In this document: positions 8,354 to 17,498 of the stretch, in pieces
Numbering within the stretch: position 1 is the first letter of the stretch
How the letters are laid out: each line of letters opens with the position of its first letter
Source of the DNA: CBDDHT01 sp965227905
Lineage (GTDB): Bacteria; Pseudomonadota; Alphaproteobacteria; Rhizobiales; Methyloligellaceae
Length of the DNA: 64,000 nucleotides
NCBI GenBank assembly: GCA_965227905.1
Contig: OZ245780.1
Location: 2,418,001 to 2,482,000 of the forward strand
Direction of reading: 5' to 3'
The notes under the pieces: generated by a model
The model's input: only the letters and a program-made list of their open reading frames with translations
Databases searched by the model: none
Told to the model about the DNA's origin: nothing
Program-made: the position numbers and the translations under genes

Positions 8354-9283
8354 ATGGACGACCGATCCCGGTTTGCTGCTGTGATTGACCCGACGGGCCA
8401 TTGCCGGCAGCTGGGCAGGCGCTCCACAGGCAAGCTCCTCACGATCAGCGCGCTAACACTGCTGCTGAGTGCCTGTGGCCTGGATCCGGTTGGCGATTTT
8501 GGACGGCCGCGCGATCTGAGCGTCGTATCGACCGTTACCGAAGCCTTTCGTCTTGCAGGCGATGTTACCAATCATCCCGTTTACGGATCTGACTTTCGGA
8601 TGACGCCGGATGAGACCCGGCTTCGCGAAATTGCATTTCGGCTGCGCGCGCAAATCCATAATTTGCGGCCGATGCGATGGACCCGTTATTCGGAAGTAGC
8701 CTATGCAGAGCATCTGCACGGCACGGGACACACCTATGGGCCCTCGCGGCTGTCCCTGATCAACGAGGAACTCGACGCCGACAAGCAGACCTTGAACCGG
8801 TTTGCTGAATTCGGGCGGCGAGTCTTTACCGCTGACCAGCGCCGTATGGATGCGGTTATCGACGACAGCCCTTACTACACGCGCGCAGACAAACGGAATG
8901 CACGGTCACGCGTCCGTCAGAATTGTGCATTCATCAACGGGACGTTCGAAGCGCTTGCGCAGCGAATTGAAGCTTACGAATACGCCATCGATCGTGCGCG
9001 GATCGAAACACCCGAAATCTCAGCGGCTGTCGTGGAAGAGTCGCTCGATTATTTTCGTGATACCGTCGTCGCGCTTCAGACTGAGCTGGTCGGCGCCTGT
9101 CAGACGCTCTTGCGCCCGCGCGGATCGCCGCGCCGGGCAGCCAACAAGCTATACGGGCGGAAATCGCTCGACCGACCCCTGCGTCCTGCCGGTCGCCTGA
9201 AGCAGCGTGCGCCGCGGGAAGTCTACAAGCCTGCCGTGCCCGATGAAGCACCACTGAAAATGACGCCCAAACCGTACAAATAG
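8354..9283 (+). CDS. Putative lipoprotein of unknown function
   Basis: A 309-residue protein starting at the ATG at 8354. The lipoprotein signal ends in LLLSACG, with Cys41 as the predicted lipidated residue; the signal follows an unusually long hydrophilic N-terminus of about 25 residues. A later ATG is not available, but a GTG/TTG start nearer the hydrophobic stretch is possible. The mature part is helical and rich in charged residues, with a run ALAQRIEAYEYAIDR and one extra cysteine pair (CAFINGTF, GACQTLL). The C-terminal 60 residues are basic and proline-rich. I do not recognise the family; the protein should sit in the cell envelope. Confidence 0.7.
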   Translation: MDDRSRFAAVIDPTGHCRQLGRRSTGKLLTISALTLLLSACGLDPVGDFGRPRDLSVVSTVTEAFRLAGDVTNHPVYGSDFRMTPDETRLREIAFRLRAQIHNLRPMRWTRYSEVAYAEHLHGTGHTYGPSRLSLINEELDADKQTLNRFAEFGRRVFTADQRRMDAVIDDSPYYTRADKRNARSRVRQNCAFINGTFEALAQRIEAYEYAIDRARIETPEISAAVVEESLDYFRDTVVALQTELVGACQTLLRPRGSPRRAANKLYGRKSLDRPLRPAGRLKQRAPREVYKPAVPDEAPLKMTPKPYK

Positions 9284-9301
9284 ATTTAGCGCCTCATCCG
9301 T

Positions 9302-9874
9302 TCAGAGAACCATCGTCGAGCAGCTTGCCTCGGCTAGCGCCTTTTCCGCGTGCCCTGCCTGGCTCTTGCCGGCCAGAGGTGTCCTGATCACCACGACGCC
9401 TCTTTCGCTTGGAACGGTGACGACCACGGCATTGTCGCTGTCATCGGCAGCATCCGGATCGGTTTCGACAACGGGTTCGGCCTGAGTCGAAATGAAGACC
9501 TCGATCGTGTCCCGCTTAATATCAGTTCCGCTGATTGTGTAGAAATTCGCGCCGCTCGTCGTGTAGAAGGCTATCAGCGAGAGCTCGTCGAACACCTTCG
9601 TTTTCAGGCGCACCGGACCTGCCGCAAGATCGTACCGACACACGGCATATCGGACATTCGGAGCCATGAAAGGCAGGCTTTGATGCACTGGACTGGCTGC
9701 CGGTAGGACATGGATCGAATTGGTTGGCCCGATTGCCGTCAGCAAATCCCATGCTTTTCGCGTTACTAGATGAGGCATGCTGAAAACAGCGACGACATGA
9801 ATGATGCCTGCAAGCAGAACTGCCAAGCCCAACGAAAACCACGACAAGCGGAAGAAGCGAAGGATCCTCGTCAT
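9302..9874 (-). CDS. DUF1254 family membrane-anchored protein
   Basis: A 190-residue protein with one N-terminal membrane span (about residues 10-32) and a periplasmic domain with MAPNVRYAVCRYDLAAGPV, FYTISGTD and GVVVIRTPL. It matches the short rhizobial form of DUF1254. Its start overlaps the stop of the DUF1214 gene by four bases, so the two are coupled. DUF1254 and DUF1214 are usually found together, either fused in one large protein or as a pair of small proteins; their function is not established. It converges on the lipoprotein gene. Confidence 0.82.
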   Translation of the reverse strand: MTRILRFFRLSWFSLGLAVLLAGIIHVVAVFSMPHLVTRKAWDLLTAIGPTNSIHVLPAASPVHQSLPFMAPNVRYAVCRYDLAAGPVRLKTKVFDELSLIAFYTTSGANFYTISGTDIKRDTIEVFISTQAEPVVETDPDAADDSDNAVVVTVPSERGVVVIRTPLAGKSQAGHAEKALAEASCSTMVL

Positions 9875-10461
9875 GAGCTGCAGCTTTCGCGAGCGATGGA
9901 CGGAAGGCGTTCAAGGTTGCTGTTGATACGCCCGGGGCCTCCATCATCTCTGGGGCCATAGACGCGAATCACCAATTTGAGCCGTTTATCCTTCAACCCT
10001 GTGGGCAGCCAATCGCCGGGTTGTACGCTGCGACCAAGAACGATTCGGTAGCGTCCATTACGGCTCAGCATCAACTCTCGGTCTGAGAATGCATGACGTC
10101 GCGCCTTATTCGCCACAAGGCGGCCCGTCTCGTCGTAAAGTGTCAAACTCCACCACGCTGCATTAAAGGCCTGCCCCTCCAGGATGTAGTTGCAGCCGGA
10201 CTCCAACGTCCGCCCATTGTCGTCGACCTCCGCAAAGTAATAGGCAGCGCTGGTGGATGTGATGGGTAGACGTCCCGACCGGGCAATGTGCGCCCGCGTG
10301 TAGGGATCTGCATCGGGATTTCCAGCGGAGTGCCAGACCGACCAAGGTCCGATCTTTCCCGTCGTGAGGGCTGACCCTTCATCGATCATATGCCACGCGC
10401 TGCCAAGGCCGATAACAACGGCGATGGCCAGAACGAGAACCGTATCAAAGATTATGCGCAC
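9871..10461 (-). CDS. DUF1214 family membrane-anchored protein
   Basis: A 196-residue protein starting at a GTG (10461); a second GTG at 10545 would add 28 polar residues and neither start has a clear ribosome site. An N-terminal span (about residues 5-22) is followed by a beta-rich domain with NPDADPYTRAHIARSGRLP, then AYYFAEVDDNGRTL and AWWSLTLYDETGRLV, typical of DUF1214. It lies directly behind the penicillin-binding protein gene and overlaps the DUF1254 gene, so all three may share a transcript. The pairing with DUF1254 is the standard arrangement in Rhizobiales. Confidence 0.82.
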   Translation of the reverse strand: MRIIFDTVLVLAIAVVIGLGSAWHMIDEGSALTTGKIGPWSVWHSAGNPDADPYTRAHIARSGRLPITSTSAAYYFAEVDDNGRTLESGCNYILEGQAFNAAWWSLTLYDETGRLVANKARRHAFSDRELMLSRNGRYRIVLGRSVQPGDWLPTGLKDKRLKLVIRVYGPRDDGGPGRINSNLERLPSIARESCSS

Positions 10462-10546
10462 GGCAGAAGGCCTCGTCGGCGAAATGACTGGACTTAAGTA
10501 AGACCCGGACGCAACATGCTTCCCGGCCAAACGCAGCACGAACACA

Positions 10547-12709
10547 TCATTGTCGTCTCAGATCCCGTTGCAATTCCGCTCGCTGATCGGGATCGGTTTC
10601 GTCGTCATCGCCCTTGGCTGCACTCTTCAAGAGGGTTCCGATTTCTTTCAACACATCGCGGGTTTCATCGGACATTTCCCGAACTGTCGAAGCAACGGTT
10701 CCAAGGGTCGGGTCTTGCTTCTTCAGAGCAGCAATTCGCTCAAGTTCCGCGACCTGATTGGGATGGATCGGCAACCCTGGAATCTGGGGGATATTGCGGG
10801 TTGCATGCGCAAACGTCATGAATTCCTTCCAGGTCATTGCCGGCAGATTGCCGCCTGTCACGCGACCGGTTGGTGAGAAATCGTCATTTCCGAACCAGAC
10901 GCCGGCGACATATTGGCCCGTATAACCCATAAACCAGGCATCGCGATAAGCGGAGGTTGTGCCGGTCTTTCCGGCGGCAGTTGTGAAATCCAGCTGTGCT
11001 CTGCGTGCAGTACCGCTGGTTACAACGCGGCCCAGCATCGAGTTGAGTTCGGCAATCTTCTCGCGCGCGAAGATCTGCTCGGGCTCTTTGGCATCTTTTT
11101 CCCGCGAGTAGACCTGGACGCCATGGGAGTCATGTATCTCTTCGATCCCGTATGCCGCAGCCCGTTTCCCGCCATTGGCGAATGTTGCATATCCGGCGGT
11201 ATGTTTCAGGATCGTAATGCCCGTGTCTCCGAGCGCCATCGAACAGCTCCGGCGTACCTTCAGTCCGAGCTTGTCCAGATTTGCCAGCACCTTGTCCCGG
11301 CCGACTCTGAGCGACAGTTTCACAGCAACCGTGTTGATCGACCGCATCAGTGCATCCGACATCGGCATACGGCCCCGGTAACCGCCCGAGTAGTTTTTCG
11401 GCGACCACCGTCCACAGGACACGGGGCCATCGACCACGGTCGATCGCGGCGAGAAACCATTTTCCAGCGCCGTTAGATAGACATAGGGTTTGAAGGAAGA
11501 TCCAGGTTGGCGACGAGCGGACGTTGCGCGATTGAACTGGCTCTCGCCGTAATCCCGCCCGCCGACGATTGCACGTACCGCGCCGTCGGTTTCCATGGCC
11601 ACCAAAGCCGCTTGTTTGGTGCGTTTGGCACGACCATGCTTTCTCAGCGTATTCAGGACAGCATTCTCTGCAGCCTTCTGCAGACTGATATCCACGGTCG
11701 TACGGGCCGTCAGAACATATTCCTGTTTGTCTTGAGCGATCCGTTTCACTTCTTCGAAGGCCCAGTCGAGGAACCAATCGGGGCTATAGAACTCTGTACG
11801 GTCGACAATCTGTGCGGGATTCAGTCGTGCACCATGGATCTGGCCTTCCGTCAGGAAGCCGGCTTCGACCATATTGGAGAGGACTTCGTTGGCGCGGCCG
11901 CGCGACGCGGGCAGATTCGCGTGTGGAGCGAATTTCGTTGGCGCTTTGAAGAGTCCGGCCAGCATTGCCGCTTCGGCAAGATTAATATTGCGGACGCTCT
12001 TGCCGAAATAGAATTGCGATGCCGCCTCGACGCCATGGGCGCCGCCGCCCATATAGGCGCGGTCCAGATAGAGTTTGAGGATTTCTTTCTTGGTGTAGTT
12101 GGCCTCGAGCCAAATGGCCAGAAAGGCCTCCTTAATTTTACGTGCGAGAGAGCGCTCGGACGATAGAAAGAGGTTCTTGGCCAACTGTTGCGTGATCGAG
12201 CTACCGCCCTGGACGACGCCGCCGGCGCGCACATTTTCCAACATCGCGCGCATCGTACCAAAGACATCGATGCCGAAATGATCGTAGAACCGACGATCCT
12301 CGGTTGCGAGCGCCGCCTGGATCATATGATCCGGGATTTCCTCAAGGGGTACAGCATCGGAGTGCAGAATGCCTCGCTTGCCGATCTCGTTTCCGTAGCG
12401 ATCGAGGAAGGTCACGCTGATCTTGCCGGTTTGCCAATCGTCGTTCTGGGTTTCGTCGAATGCCGGCAGCGCTAGCGCCAGCATGACCACAAGTCCCACG
12501 GTTCCAAGCGTTGCCGCTTCCGAGGTCGCTTCGCTCAGGAGCCGCTTGAACCCGTTCACGTGGAAGCGCGCAAAGAAGCTGGAATAGCTGCTCCACCAGT
12601 TCTTGAAACTCTCCCAAACGCCATGCAGGGATGAGTCGAGCCAGGAGTCGAAGGCCAGAAGGTCGATCCGGCGCTTGCTCCGCTTGGTCTTGATGATCCA
12701 ATCGCGCAA
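10547..12709 (-). CDS. Class A penicillin-binding protein 1A
   Basis: A 720-residue bifunctional peptidoglycan synthase. It has a cytoplasmic N-terminus of about 65 residues, one membrane span (about 66-84), a GT51 glycosyltransferase domain with catalytic Glu137 in ATEDRRFYDHFG and the GGSSITQQLAKNLF motif, and a transpeptidase domain. The transpeptidase has Ser404 in PGSSFKP (SxxK), SIN at 457-459 and KTGTT at 581. The start is TTG at 12709; the upstream frame gives nothing better and the N-terminus resembles rhizobial homologues (LALDSWxDS type). The C-terminal tail of about 70 residues is acidic and likely disordered. It polymerises glycan and crosslinks peptides in the periplasm. It may be co-transcribed with the DUF1214/DUF1254 pair behind it. 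Confidence 0.93.
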   Translation of the reverse strand: MRDWIIKTKRSKRRIDLLAFDSWLDSSLHGVWESFKNWWSSYSSFFARFHVNGFKRLLSEATSEAATLGTVGLVVMLALALPAFDETQNDDWQTGKISVTFLDRYGNEIGKRGILHSDAVPLEEIPDHMIQAALATEDRRFYDHFGIDVFGTMRAMLENVRAGGVVQGGSSITQQLAKNLFLSSERSLARKIKEAFLAIWLEANYTKKEILKLYLDRAYMGGGAHGVEAASQFYFGKSVRNINLAEAAMLAGLFKAPTKFAPHANLPASRGRANEVLSNMVEAGFLTEGQIHGARLNPAQIVDRTEFYSPDWFLDWAFEEVKRIAQDKQEYVLTARTTVDISLQKAAENAVLNTLRKHGRAKRTKQAALVAMETDGAVRAIVGGRDYGESQFNRATSARRQPGSSFKPYVYLTALENGFSPRSTVVDGPVSCGRWSPKNYSGGYRGRMPMSDALMRSINTVAVKLSLRVGRDKVLANLDKLGLKVRRSCSMALGDTGITILKHTAGYATFANGGKRAAAYGIEEIHDSHGVQVYSREKDAKEPEQIFAREKIAELNSMLGRVVTSGTARRAQLDFTTAAGKTGTTSAYRDAWFMGYTGQYVAGVWFGNDDFSPTGRVTGGNLPAMTWKEFMTFAHATRNIPQIPGLPIHPNQVAELERIAALKKQDPTLGTVASTVREMSDETRDVLKEIGTLLKSAAKGDDDETDPDQRAELQRDLRRQ

Positions 12710-12826
12710 TGGCTTAGTGCCCTGACACGTCTTGTTGCAAAAACACAGTTGCCGCTTCGGGCGGCGAAATGATCGAACGCGTAACTATATCAGAGAATTT
12801 GGCATTTCAGCGATGAGACATAACAG

Positions 12827-13300
12827 GTGACGGCAACCGATCAACCCTTTTGGCGCACGAAGAGCCTTGAGCAGCTGAATTCCGACGAATGGGAAGCGCT
12901 TTGCGATGGTTGCGGCCAATGCTGCCTGTTGAAACTCGAGGATGCTGATACGGGAGAGCTTTACCATACACGCTTGGCATGCCGGCTCCTGGATATTGGT
13001 GCCTGCCGCTGCTCGGACTATGAGAATCGCCACGATCAGGTCGATGACTGCGTGGTCATGCGGGCGGACAATCTTGCGGATTATTCCTGGCTTCCATCCA
13101 CATGTGCTTATCGCCTCATCGACGAAGGCAAAGACCTCTACTGGTGGCATCCTTTGGTTTCGGGCCGGCAGGAAACGATTCACGAGGCTGGAATTTCGGT
13201 GCGCGGATGGGCCAAATCGGAAGTTGGCGTGCCGGAAACCAGGCTTGATTTTTATATTGTCCCCGACCCTTCGAAGCGAAGAGCCGGGGAATCTGACTGA
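12827..13300 (+). CDS. YcgN family cysteine-cluster protein
   Basis: A 157-residue protein starting with GTG at 12827. The cysteine cluster ALCDGCGQCCLLKLED (CxxCxxCC) plus further cysteines at RLACRLLDIGACRCSDY and DDCVV are typical of the UPF0260/YcgN family, which has the metal- or cluster-binding zinc-or-iron chelating fold. The conserved WLPSTCAYRL and WHPLVSG blocks are also present. Length is normal. Function is unknown; it is divergent from the penicillin-binding protein gene and not obviously linked to its neighbours. Confidence 0.9.
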   Translation: MTATDQPFWRTKSLEQLNSDEWEALCDGCGQCCLLKLEDADTGELYHTRLACRLLDIGACRCSDYENRHDQVDDCVVMRADNLADYSWLPSTCAYRLIDEGKDLYWWHPLVSGRQETIHEAGISVRGWAKSEVGVPETRLDFYIVPDPSKRRAGESD

Positions 13301-13406
13301 AAGAGACTGAAATCGGTGATGAAACTCCCTTTTGTACAGGCTCTGCCGTTCATGTTGGGTTCAGGCTCGCAGCCCTATTGTCTGTGTCAGTTAAGGAACG
13401 GATGAT

Positions 13407-13724
13407 ATGGCACGACGCACCTCGCTTCTTGCGGTTCTGTGCGCCATTGTCTTGGGATTTTGGGGAGCAGCAACGACCGGACACGCGCTGAGCGCGTCCG
13501 AGTGCATGCCCTGGTCCAAGGCACGGCCGATAATCGCAGATCAGCAGCTTATTGGCTCTGAAAAGGCCACGGAGCTTGCGCAGGCCAGTTTTGCAGGTGA
13601 AGTGCTTGTTAACGTGAAGTTCTGTAAGGAAGGCAACGAATTCGTTTATCTGGTATTTCTGCTCAGAACCGACACGAATGCGCTCAGACGCGTCATCGTG
13701 GATGCCGTGACAGGCGCGCTTTAG
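13407..13724 (+). CDS. Small secreted PepSY-like protein, FeuN-like
   Basis: A 105-residue protein with a clear signal peptide (about residues 1-27, ending TGHALS). The mature 78 residues have two cysteines (CMPW and KFC) and end with RRVIVDAVTGAL, which resembles the end of a PepSY unit. It stands 57 bases before the FeuP-like regulator, in the same direction. In Sinorhizobium the small periplasmic protein FeuN, encoded just in front of feuPQ, holds the kinase FeuQ in check. Size, export and position fit a FeuN-type role; I infer it from these features and not from residue identity. Confidence 0.7.
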   Translation: MARRTSLLAVLCAIVLGFWGAATTGHALSASECMPWSKARPIIADQQLIGSEKATELAQASFAGEVLVNVKFCKEGNEFVYLVFLLRTDTNALRRVIVDAVTGAL

Positions 13725-13780
13725 CGAATCTCGACCGATTGCTATAGTAGAATCTGAGCAAACAACGACGGATCCGTACC

Positions 13781-14452
13781 GTGCGCCTCCTGGTGATTGA
13801 AGACGACCCCGACCTCAACCGACAACTGGTTACGGCCTTGAACGACGCTGGCTATGCGGTCGACACGGCATTCGACGGCGAAGATGGCCACTATTTGGGT
13901 GATACCGAGCCTTATGATGTCGTGATTCTGGATCTCGGTTTGCCCAAACGCGATGGCATTTCCATTCTTGAGCAGTGGCGGCGGGACGAGCGTGCCATGC
14001 CCGTTCTGATTCTGACCGCACGCGACCGATGGTCGGACAAGGTGGCAGGTATGGATGCCGGTGCGGACGATTATGTGGCCAAGCCGTTTCATCTCGAGGA
14101 AGTGCTTGCCCGGGTTCGTGCGCTTCTGCGCCGCTCGACCGGCCATGCCAGCAGTGAGATCGAATGCGGAACATTGCGGCTGGACACGAAGACTGCGCGC
14201 GTCACCGTCGATGGCTCACCGATCAAGCTCACCTCGCTCGAATATCGTTTGCTGGCCTACCTGATGCACCATGGTGGACGGGTGGTTTCGCGCACCGAAT
14301 TGGTCGAGCATCTCTATGAGCAGGATTTCGATCGCGATTCCAATACGATCGAGGTGTTTGTCGGACGTCTGCGTAAGAAAATCCCCTCAGATTACATCCG
14401 TACAGTGAGAGGGCTCGGTTATTGCGTCGCCGAGCCAGAGGATGCGAGTTAA
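13781..14452 (+). CDS. feuP: OmpR-family response regulator, FeuP-like
   Basis: A 223-residue regulator starting with GTG. The receiver domain has acidic residues Asp8/Asp9, phosphoacceptor Asp51 in VILDLGLP and Lys101 in VAKPF. The C-terminal winged helix (about 127-220) contains FDRDSNTIEVFVGRLRKKI and VRGLGYCV. Blocks such as HYLGDTEPYDVVILD and LTARDRWSDKVAGMDAGADDY are those I associate with rhizobial FeuP. FeuP-FeuQ controls export of osmoprotectant cyclic glucan genes in Sinorhizobium. It overlaps the kinase gene by 11 bases, so the pair is translationally coupled. Confidence 0.85.
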   Translation: MRLLVIEDDPDLNRQLVTALNDAGYAVDTAFDGEDGHYLGDTEPYDVVILDLGLPKRDGISILEQWRRDERAMPVLILTARDRWSDKVAGMDAGADDYVAKPFHLEEVLARVRALLRRSTGHASSEIECGTLRLDTKTARVTVDGSPIKLTSLEYRLLAYLMHHGGRVVSRTELVEHLYEQDFDRDSNTIEVFVGRLRKKIPSDYIRTVRGLGYCVAEPEDAS

Positions 14453-15833
14453 CTCGCTCGCATTTCGCCTCTTCGCATCGGCAGCGGCGTGGGCGCTCAT
14501 TGTCTTGCCGATCATCGCGATCATCCTGATTTCACTGTTTCGCGGGGCTGTGGAACGCGGCTTCGATGCGCGTCTCGATGCCTATCTGACGAATCTCCTC
14601 GCTGGTGCCATCGATGCCGAAACAGGCAAATTGCTTCCTTCGCCCGATATCGGTTCGCCGCAATTCGAGCGGCCGCTCGACGGTTGGTATTGGCAGGTAA
14701 CGCCCGTTGTGGATGGGCGTACGAAGACCGATCCCGCGCTGGCATCCAATTCTCTGCTGGCAGAAGTTCTCAAACTGCCCAGTCATATCGGCGCTGAGCA
14801 AGATGATTTGGGCCTGCGAAGAGCGACGATCATCGGACCGAAAAATCAGAGCCTCCGGCTGCTTGAGCGAGAAGTGCGGGTCGGGCCGGAAGATAATCAG
14901 GTTCGTTACTCGTTCGCCGTTGGTGTGGTGGGTGACGATGTCGAGGAAGAAATCCAGAGTTTCAAATTCATGCTGATCGTTGCTTTGACCGTCTTGGGAT
15001 TCGGCATGGTCGTGGCCACGGTCTTTCAGGTGCAGTTCGGGCTCAGACCCTTGCACGCGATCCACGAGAGCCTTGCCGAGATCCGATCCGGCAAGACGGA
15101 ACGACTGGCCGGCAGTGTGCCGGCTGAAATCGAGCCCTTGAAGGTTGAGCTCAATGCGCTGATACGCTCGAACCATGAGCTTGTAGAGCGGGCGCGAACC
15201 CATGTCGGCAATCTGGCACATGCCCTGAAAACACCCCTAAGTGTGATCACCAACGAGGCGCGGGGAACGGGCGGATGGCTTGCTGACAAGGTGGTGGAGC
15301 AGGCGGACCTCATGCGTGTTCAGATTACGCATCATCTGGACCGGGCGCAGGCAGCCGCGCGTTCCGGTCTAACAGGCCGCGTTACAGAAGTCGCCCCAAC
15401 GCTTGACGCGATCGCACGGGCGGTCGGGCGGATGCATGACGGACGTGAACTCGTCCTTCACGTGACCAGACCGGACGATGCGAAGTTCCGCGGAGAGAAG
15501 CAGGATTTCGAGGAAATGGTCGGCAATCTCATGGACAATGCCTGCAAATGGGCGGAGACCGAAGTGCATGTGAATGTCAGAGTGTCCGGCGGCGAAGACG
15601 AGGGTATCGACCGCATACTGATCATTGATGTGGACGATGACGGGCCGGGATTGTCCGAAGAACAGCGCGATGCCGCCGTCCAACGCGGTCAGCGCCTGGA
15701 CGAAACCAAGCCAGGCTCGGGCCTCGGTCTCTCGATCGTGGCTGATCTCGCGCATCTCTATCACGGTGAATTCAGTCTCGATGTTTCGCCAAAACAAGGC
15801 CTTAGAGCCCGGCTAGAGTTGCCGGCAGCCTAA
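14442..15833 (+). CDS. feuQ: Sensor histidine kinase, FeuQ-like
   Basis: A 463-residue inner-membrane kinase. Two membrane spans (about 10-34 and 176-197) enclose a periplasmic sensor domain of about 140 residues. A HAMP-like linker leads to the H box with His260 in VGNLAHALKTPLSVI, of the PhoQ-like type. The ATPase domain has the N box EEMVGNLMDNACKWA, DVDDDGPGL and GSGLGLSIV. It is the partner of the FeuP-like regulator it overlaps. The small exported protein encoded in front of the pair is the candidate periplasmic inhibitor. Family length and layout are normal. Confidence 0.83.
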   Translation: MRVNSLAFRLFASAAAWALIVLPIIAIILISLFRGAVERGFDARLDAYLTNLLAGAIDAETGKLLPSPDIGSPQFERPLDGWYWQVTPVVDGRTKTDPALASNSLLAEVLKLPSHIGAEQDDLGLRRATIIGPKNQSLRLLEREVRVGPEDNQVRYSFAVGVVGDDVEEEIQSFKFMLIVALTVLGFGMVVATVFQVQFGLRPLHAIHESLAEIRSGKTERLAGSVPAEIEPLKVELNALIRSNHELVERARTHVGNLAHALKTPLSVITNEARGTGGWLADKVVEQADLMRVQITHHLDRAQAAARSGLTGRVTEVAPTLDAIARAVGRMHDGRELVLHVTRPDDAKFRGEKQDFEEMVGNLMDNACKWAETEVHVNVRVSGGEDEGIDRILIIDVDDDGPGLSEEQRDAAVQRGQRLDETKPGSGLGLSIVADLAHLYHGEFSLDVSPKQGLRARLELPAA

Positions 15834-15923
15834 ATCGCGCATCGCACGGTGTTGGCGTGCTTGGCACTCGGCCTCTCCCACACATAGAATGATTTGGCTT
15901 CATCTGTGCTGAGGGAAGAATGA

Positions 15924-16916
15924 ATGACCGCAAAATCATCGCTATCAAGAAGAAACTTGCTCCAAACAGGTGGTGCCGCGAGCTTGCTCGCAGTTACCGG
16001 CGGTGCGATGCCTTCCCCGTTGCAAGCCGCCGCCAAGATGAAGGGGCAGCAGGTTCCCGGCTTCTACCGTTTCATGCTTGGTGCCTTCGAGGTGACCGTT
16101 CTCAGCGACGGTTCATACACGTTGCCGACGGACTTGCTGGGGACGAATGTTTCGCGCGATGAGGTGAGGGCGCTTCTGAAAGCCAACTATCTGGACCCGG
16201 ACGAGCGGATCTCGCACGTCAATATTCCCTTGATCAACACAGGGGAAAAACTCGTCCTGATCGATGTCGGCGGCGGTCCGAACTGGATGCCGACGGCCGG
16301 TAAGCTTACGGAGAACATGGAGGCTTCCGGCTACGCTCCGGAAGACGTCGACATGGTCGTGATAACCCATGGCCATCCCGATCATATCTGGGGACTGATC
16401 GACGATTTCGATGAAGACGCCCGCTTTCCAAACGCCGAATATGTGATTGCAGAGAGCGAATGGGGATTTTGGACGACGGACAAGGCGGCTCAAACACTGC
16501 CTGAAGGATTTCAGGGCTTCGCGATCGGCGCCAAGAAACGCCTTCCGGTCATTGCCGAGCAGACGCGTCGCATCAAACCAGGCGAAGAGGTCATGCCAGG
16601 TATTTCGACGATCGATACACCGGGCCACACAATCGGCCATATGTCAGTGGCCGTAACGTCAAAAAGCGAGACCATGGTGGTGACGGCCGATACCATGACT
16701 CATCCCTTTATCTCATTCGAGCATCCCGGCTGGTGGCCCCGAACGGATCTCGACAATGCGATGGCTGAAAAATCACGCCGGTCGTTGCTCGATATGGCCG
16801 CAACCGACCGGCACCTCGCGCTTGTCTACCATTTGTCGTTCCCCGGCCTCGGGAACATTGCCCGCAATGGCAACGCCTATCGGTGGGTGCCCGCGACATG
16901 GCAATGGGAGCTATAA
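15924..16916 (+). CDS. Tat-exported MBL-fold metallo-hydrolase
   Basis: A 330-residue protein. The N-terminus SSLSRRNLLQTGGAASLLA is a twin-arginine signal (RR at 9-10), ending near Ala35-Ala37, so it should be exported folded to the periplasm. The metallo-beta-lactamase fold shows HGHPDH (149-154) as the main zinc motif, a further His in TPGHTIGHMSV, and Asp in VTADTMTH. The motif arrangement fits the large quorum-quenching/dye-hydrolase-like group of MBL proteins (AhlD-like), but the substrate cannot be read from the sequence. GAGGGA precedes the ATG at a good distance. It follows the feu pair and may be an independent gene. Confidence 0.87.
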   Translation: MTAKSSLSRRNLLQTGGAASLLAVTGGAMPSPLQAAAKMKGQQVPGFYRFMLGAFEVTVLSDGSYTLPTDLLGTNVSRDEVRALLKANYLDPDERISHVNIPLINTGEKLVLIDVGGGPNWMPTAGKLTENMEASGYAPEDVDMVVITHGHPDHIWGLIDDFDEDARFPNAEYVIAESEWGFWTTDKAAQTLPEGFQGFAIGAKKRLPVIAEQTRRIKPGEEVMPGISTIDTPGHTIGHMSVAVTSKSETMVVTADTMTHPFISFEHPGWWPRTDLDNAMAEKSRRSLLDMAATDRHLALVYHLSFPGLGNIARNGNAYRWVPATWQWEL

Positions 16917-17498
16917 AAAGTCGCTTCTACCGGAAAATGAACCTCGCATGAACGGCGTATTCAGCTAGGACTCAGCCGCTATCCGTTAAGACCTGTTCTT
17001 GAGATCGCGCGGGTTCGAGTATGAGGTTCGCAGAGACGACAGACGGTATCTGTTTCGCAACGCAGCGGCGAATGGCCGCGCCGGGATGTGGTGTGCATGG
17101 TTTCCCGATGCGACAGGTGCGGCATGTTGGCTCGTTCAGGCGCCGGGTTTGCATGGTCCCCGGCCGCCGAGCTTCCCTCCCAAGAATGGCGAATCTCAAC
17201 TGTTGTGGCTCAACCCGCGCGATCGCTCGCTATCGGTAGCCGTAGAAGACAAGAAAAACGGCATGTTCGCTGTGATTTGGCTCTTCTTTACGACCGGTAT
17301 CGATGCCGCTCAGCATACTCCAGCGCCTGCTTATCGCCCCCGGTAGCAGACGTGACGAGCGCAAGGACGGGCCCCGTGGCCCGTCTTTGTCGTTAAGGAT
17401 CCATATCGCTGCCACGTGACGCACGAAGTGCTTCCACATTCGTTTTATACTATGCGAGGAGTTTACGGCGGCTAGGCCGCGCTGTATTGGGGTCCATC
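16917..17498. other. Gap without a supported gene
   Basis: About 580 bases between the metallo-hydrolase and ccmI. Several short open frames overlap one another on both strands, none with a good ribosome site or recognisable features. A clear hairpin with a T-rich tail (17366-17390) is present near the right end, which hints that some transcript on the plus strand ends here, either from the hydrolase gene or from an unrecognised RNA. GGTTCGAGT near 17012 looks like a tRNA T-loop but no cloverleaf can be built around it. Confidence 0.5.
17366..17390 (+). terminator. Rho-independent terminator-like hairpin
   Basis: GACGGGCC (17366-17373) pairs perfectly with GGCCCGTC (17378-17385) across a four-base loop CCGT and is followed by TTTGT on the plus strand. 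The stem is strong and the tail short. The nearest plus-strand gene upstream is the metallo-hydrolase, 450 bases away. Confidence 0.6.

Noticed and set aside
17005..17035. tRNA-like GGTTCGAGT element
   Set aside because: No acceptor or anticodon arm can be paired around it and no CCA-like end fits.
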